From: Chlorops oryzae
Lineage: Eukaryota > Arthropoda > Insecta > Diptera > Chloropidae
DNA: 64,000 nucleotides
NCBI GenBank assembly: GCA_020466095.1
Contig: CM035808.1
Location: 28,549,345-28,613,344, forward strand
Reading direction: 5' to 3'
Shown here: one piece after another, positions 59,815 through 64,000 of the stretch
How the letters are laid out: every line of letters starts with the position of its first letter
Numbering within the stretch: the first letter of the stretch is position 1
Translations under genes and position numbers: made by a program
Notes under the pieces: generated by a model
What the model was told of the DNA's origin: nothing
Database searches by the model: none
What the model saw: only the letters and a program-made list of their open reading frames with translations

Positions 59815-60330
59815 TTTCAAAGCAAACTTGATCAACAAAAAACTCAAGTTAGCGTTTTGACAAGAAAATTCAATTTGCCTATACAGTGTAATGGTAAAGA
59901 CACCGAATTACCAACCGAGTGGTCAGTGGTTCGATTCTCGGACGAGACGAAAAAAATAAAAAAAGTAAGAAAAGTAAAAAGTTTTATAAATAAAGAAAAA
60001 AAGAAAAATAAGATAAAAAAAACAAAACATTAAAAATAAAATTTTTTTATAAATTTTATTTCATTTTAAAAAACAAAATAACATTGTTGAACCATTCGTG
60101 GTAGGGAAACACATGTCTCATGTGTTCTCAAGCATTGTTGAATCATGCATAGTAGGGAACACATATTTCATGGGTACCCAAGCATTGATAAAACATTTTT
60201 CGTCTATGCATGATTTCCTATGACAAGCCTTAAGAAAAAGAAATGAATAGGCATGGAAGTTTGGCATGCATGCAAAGCACCCTTAAAAGGCATGATTCAT
60301 GCATCTTTCATGAATATTTTTACAACTGGG
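59815..60330 (+). mobile_element. tRNA-like/CATG-rich element (locus 3), left end not identified
   Basis: The right end (60080-60330) closely follows the right end of locus 1, including GGCATGCATGCAAAGCACCC, GGCATGATTCATGCATC and the terminal TTTTTACAACTGGG. It differs in having two 50-bp units (from 60085 and 60135) where locus 1 has one. The left half with the terminal CCCAGTTGTAAAAA was not found, so it is probably 5'-truncated or rearranged. A tRNA-like domain with an A-rich tail precedes the CATG region. Confidence 0.65.
59883..59938 (+). repeat. tRNA-like domain, locus 3
   Basis: A-box-like ACAGTGTAATGG (59883-59894) and B-box-like GGTTCGATTCT (59928-59938), 33 bp apart. A D-arm-like GTGT...ACAC pairing is possible (59886-59903). 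It is followed by GGACGAGACGAAAAAAA, like the tails at 26820 and 51925. No acceptor stem pairing is seen. Confidence 0.6.
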
Positions 60331-60430
60331 TAGTGAAACTATACTCTTTCATTATAGACCCCGTCGACAGTACTACTGACCAGCTATACCCGCCACAATG
60401 CTTTGCGCTACAGACATTTAACATTGAGTT
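60331..60430 (+). repeat. Direct repeat flanking locus 3, right copy
   Basis: Starts exactly after the terminal ACTGGG of locus 3 with TAGTGAAACTATACTCT. Partner of 59531-59638. Confidence 0.75.
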
Positions 60431-60593
60431 GTCATTCCATGTCTACATTTAAAACAAAAAACTAATGACGAGCTATTGACGTCGGTAGCTATTATGTAGA
60501 CAAAAGAACTACTCATTCGCTAGTACCGATGGATAGACAAAATCACGACGAATTACTAGTTGGAGACACATTGTCGACATAGACAGTAGAGAT

Positions 60594-60735
60594 CACTGTT
60601 GCCAGCTAAGGGGAATCTCCCATAAATTAAAAAACATTTATGATCTTTTCTAGAGTCTTACAGCAAAAAAGTGGTCAGGGAAACTTGTATGGGTTATTAT
60701 GAGACCAATATTCCCCTTAAAATCTGGCAACAGTG
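60594..60735. mobile_element. 142-bp hAT-like MITE with perfect 8-bp target duplication
   Basis: The ends CACTGTTGCCAG (60594-60605) and CTGGCAACAGTG (60724-60735) are exact reverse complements. After a 2-5 bp gap the inverted repeat continues with AAGGGGAAT. The flanks GTAGAGAT (60586-60593) and GTAGAGAT (60736-60743) are identical. An 8-bp duplication with CA...TG ends fits hAT-type non-autonomous elements. It has no coding capacity. Confidence 0.9.
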
Positions 60736-60944
60736 GTAGAGATAAACTATACCTTTCGACAGTATAACTTTTCTAGTGCTACCGCTTGGAAAAGCTGTTG
60801 ACTTTTGAATTAGTTCACTGACGACAGTATAGACCTGGGGCCATATGGCGATACGCTTCCTGCAGGGTTGACATGCAGCACTCATACGAAGGGCAGTACC
60901 GGACTTATTCGCATTGAGTAAGTTATCGGCCTTTCGTGAATGTG

Positions 60945-61141
60945 CAGTGTAAACTCCATATAACGACACTCAATATGTGATATTCAGGCATCTTAATGAT
61001 AAATCTTGTCGTTATTTATGAATATAGACCGGTTGTAATGCTATGTAAAATGTGTCATTATATGGAAGACAAGCTAAGCCGAGTGTTGACACTTTAAGGA
61101 TTTTGTCATTAAATCGAGCGTCGTTATATGGAGTGTACATG
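60945..61141. mobile_element. 197-bp pogo/Tigger-like MITE
   Basis: CAGTGTAAACTCCATATAAC (60945-60964) and the reverse complement of CATGTACACTCCATATAACG (right end 61141) form terminal inverted repeats extending through GACRCTC, about 25 bp with a few differences. CAGT starts with CCATATAACGAC-like ends resemble pogo/Tigger-type elements. The flanking TA duplication is not clear. The interior carries two further opposed GTCGTTAT/GTCATTATATG words. Confidence 0.75.
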
Positions 61142-61795
61142 AAATGTTTGTTGATATGCCCATCGTATACGTGATGTGTGCTATAATATTAAGTAGTTAC
61201 ATACCACAGCTTTTGAGACAGATTTTTATCTGAGTTATTAGAGGGAAATTTTTTTGTGACAAACGCCGAGTGATATAAAAGCTTATAAAGTTAAATTCAA
61301 TTCAAACACCTCAAAGGAAAAAGCTTCTCTGCAAACATAACAGAACATTTTAACATTAAATGTTATGAACTTAAAGAAACTTTTTTGGTAGCTACAGTAA
61401 ACAAAAACTGTTCATTTTCAACATGGTTTCCACAATCAACACAGTCAACAGTGGATCTTAAAACTACATGCAAGGTCAATTTTAATGTTTACTCAATGAA
61501 TTTAAGAAACATCAGAGGGACTAGATTTATTTTAATGTCTTCAGAGCACATGCGAACTGTTTTTCTTTTTTTTTTTTCAATTGCTCCAAAGGGCATGGCT
61601 TTGCTTCCTTTAATGTAAATGAGCCGGTTATGTTTATAAAGAGTTTGGTCGACAGTTTGGCGACGATTTTCTTTCATGCATTATTCAACCAAATCGGAAC
61701 TAAAGTCCACTGCAAACGATTTATTCATATTTTAAGCACTTCAACTTCATGATTTGTGAAGACAGGCACGTGCGCTTAATATTAAAGGCTTATTT
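61142..61795. other. No recognised feature
   Basis: AT-rich DNA between two inverted-repeat elements. Short frames only. Confidence 0.45.
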
Positions 61796-62230
61796 GGGCC
61801 AAAATTCTTTTTAATGCCTTCACTTCTGTCCCTGTCAATGAAAATCAGTTTTTCTGAAGGAGCAAACCATATTAATAAAAAATTAATTTTAACAAAAAAT
61901 TTATGAATAACGAAATAAAATACTCTAGTCGAATTGAAAAAAATCAATGATTAACAAAACTAAATTTTTTCCTTCGCAAATTACGGTAACATTGTTGTCT
62001 TATCTTGTCTTGTCTTGCCAAACAAGACAACAATGTTACTGTAATTTGCGAGTAAACAAGATGGAAGTTTGGTAATGTTCGATTTTTTCCAATTGGACTA
62101 GAGTATTTTATTTCGTTATTCATAAATTTTTAGGTAAAATTTATTTGTTATTTATTTGATTGTCTCTTTTACAACCACTGATTTTCGTTGACAGAGACAG
62201 AAATTTAGGCATTAAAAAGAATTTTGGCCC
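61796..62230. repeat. 435-bp near-palindrome (long hairpin)
   Basis: Two arms of about 205 bp are reverse complements around a 22-bp loop at 62002-62023. The inner 21 bp pair with one mismatch (61981-62001 with 62024-62044), as do CTCTAGTC (61924) against its complement near 62095 and GGGCCAAAATTCTTTTTAAT at the outer end against 62211-62230. Mid-arm indels and substitutions give perhaps 80-85% identity. The loop is a (TCTTG)n run. It is either a foldback-type MITE or the product of inverted duplication. Confidence 0.88.
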
Positions 62231-64000
62231 ATTTGTTTTATTTAAATCCAATTTTGTTCTTCAAAGGGCAATGTGTTAGTGGAAACCAAATCGGAAGTGC
62301 GTTTTTTTCCAAAGATTTGTTTTGACCCATCTTGTTTTAAAAATGGGACAATTCTCCTTTTTATTCATTAACATATTTTACGTCCATCTTCAACACAAAA
62401 AGTAGACGAAATAACATACATTTCTTTAAAGGATTCTTTATTTTTTAAGCTTAAATTATCTACTTCTACATTGCACGCCATTTCCTTGATAAATTTTCAT
62501 AGATTTTTAAATATGAAATGTAAATTCATAGCCCGAATTGTCAGAAAAGTGTGAAATTGGAAAACAATCAAATTGAGCGCATTCAAATGGAAAATGTTTG
62601 AATAATTTCCACTACAAAAGGAATTGTGAAATCGTTCAGAATTTTCTTTGAATTGTGGAAACGAATCGATTGTTTTTTTTAAATGAAATTCTCTAATTTT
62701 TCCTTCATGTTATCAAATAAAATACTTCTCTGAGATAAAAAAATATATATAAAAGTCCTCTTATCGTTATAGCTGCACTCGAAATGGACTCATCCTTTGT
62801 GGTGATTATTTTTAAATTCTAAATTTGAATAAATAAGTCTCTTTAACCTACTTTCTGCCAACGGTTTTTATTTCTTATTAAAACTTGAATTTGAATTGTG
62901 GCATCGGACTGATTTTATGAGTTTAAATACGTCCCCTCTGCATACATTTTAATTTTAGAATAAACAGAAAAGGCAATGGCACTTATGTATGAACGGATCC
63001 AACAAAACAGTAGATGTTTAGAGGTCCCTAGTCATTCATAACATTCCTCCAGACTTTCAGAGAGATTTGAATAAACAATTGAAAGTGTCAGGCGAGGCTG
63101 ACCTATTAATTTGGTTTAGTAATTAGGGAATCTATTTGTTGTTTGTTTGTAAAAATTCATGGAAATTATGAAGAATTTTGGTTTCGTTAAATAATATTTT
63201 TGTGTTTTCATTTTACAAGGACATTTTAAGGTAACGAATTTCATTTTTGTGTGGATCTTCAAACGAATGAAAAACAAACGCGTGACAACAATGTGGGAGG
63301 TTAAGAGTATTTTCTGTGAATGAAATGTCAATAATAAATCGATCTAGTCAAAAGTCTAATCGATAAATATATCAATCGTTTTAAAGTATATACTGCATAT
63401 ATACCTATACAACAAGCATCATGTATGCCTTGCATAAAAAGGCTACTCATGTTTTGCAATATTGTGCACACACACACTTGACCTACATATCACTTGCAAC
63501 ATTTTCCTTTCAAGCCCCGCTGCTTGTGCTTCTTTTTGTGCATACCATAAGTCTTGTAGTTTTCTTTTCCCTGGAAATATTCTTTAAATATTCCCTTTTC
63601 TCTCGAATAGTGAAAAGTGAAATTAACTTGAAATCAATATATCCATTTGAAATGATGACACGTCGAACGGCAACAGAAGCATCCCACCTTAGAAGTTCTT
63701 TCAAAACATTTTAAATTAAGTACGAAATTACGAGACAACATGTGCTGCAATATTTGCGAATAAAATTCTGATGCCAGACTTTGTTTTGATTGTATTTGGA
63801 TGGGTCTTTAAAGATAAAATTAAAAAAAGAACCTTTTTCCTCACGCCTTTCTGTCTTTGCTTCTTTTCGACTGAAAAAATTTAAATTTTCTGTGAATAAA
63901 TTCAAATGGCTTTAAAAATTGAAAGGCAGTTCGAAAATATTCCGAATAAAATAATATAAGTTTTTATGAAGCCAGACGTATTGGCAAACAGCTCCCTTTG
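62231..64000. other. No recognised gene or transposon
   Basis: AT-rich DNA with short overlapping frames. GTGTCAGGCGAGGCTGACC at 63086-63104 recalls the start of the second DINE-like family (54040-54060), but nothing else of it follows. Confidence 0.45.

Noticed and set aside
63086..63104. Start of another DINE-like copy
   Set aside because: Only a single GTCAGGCGAG-type word matches; none of the downstream blocks follow.

Overview
This is a gene-poor, AT-rich stretch of nuclear DNA from an insect, most likely a higher fly. The grounds are DINE-1/INE-1-like repeats (GCCACGCCCAC blocks, runs of GGAC/GGACA, GGGTATAA ends), a mariner transposase, a decayed BEL/Pao retrotransposon and long A/T and GA microsatellites. 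I found no host protein-coding exon. The only intact coding sequence is a mariner transposase (minus strand, 42571-43596). The many other open frames are short, carry no recognisable domain, or are artefacts of low-complexity DNA. I could run no database search, so genus and family names are inference.

Layout. 1-1477: nothing recognised. 1478-8205: copy A of a long-range direct duplication, interrupted by a decayed Tc1-like transposon (3471-5010). 8736-10121: a 1.39 kb almost pure purine (GA/GGGA) tract. 10981-13929: a unit bounded by two inverted arms of about 188 bp, with a DINE-1-like element (13107-13730) just inside the right arm. 13930-26373: unannotated intergenic or intronic DNA with two hairpin structures near 23.6-24.0 kb. 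26374-27326: an element with 14-bp terminal inverted repeats, CATG-rich repeats and two tRNA-like domains. 31606-32985: a diverged non-coding tandem duplication with an offset of 739 bp. About 33900-37376: a decayed BEL/Pao element cut off abruptly where a 205-210 bp direct repeat pair (37376-37930) begins.

42405-49880 is copy B of the long-range duplication. Beside it lies a second DINE-like family (42119-42374). Inside it are an intact mariner (42494-43781) and an expanded DINE-1-like element (46115-47168) with four 127-bp tandem units. The mariner insertion can be read at base level because copy A still has the empty TA site (1570-1571). A core of about 700 bp shared by the copies (1620-2325 and 43831-44527) is much more alike than the rest and holds a candidate initiator plus splice donor.

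50516-52304: a TTAA-flanked element with GGGGGTYGTCT ends, into which a second terminal-inverted-repeat element with two more tRNA-like domains (51394-52262) is nested. 54023-54874: the fullest copy of the second DINE-like family. 58745-62230: a dense cluster of small inverted-repeat elements, comprising a nested hairpin, a third tRNA-like/CATG element, a 142-bp element with a perfect 8-bp target duplication, a pogo/Tigger-like MITE and a 435-bp near-palindrome.

The window is best read as a record of duplication and nested transposition. The most unusual points are the repeated association of tRNA-like (A box/B box) domains with two unrelated terminal-inverted-repeat families, and the unequal preservation of the two copies of the long duplication.
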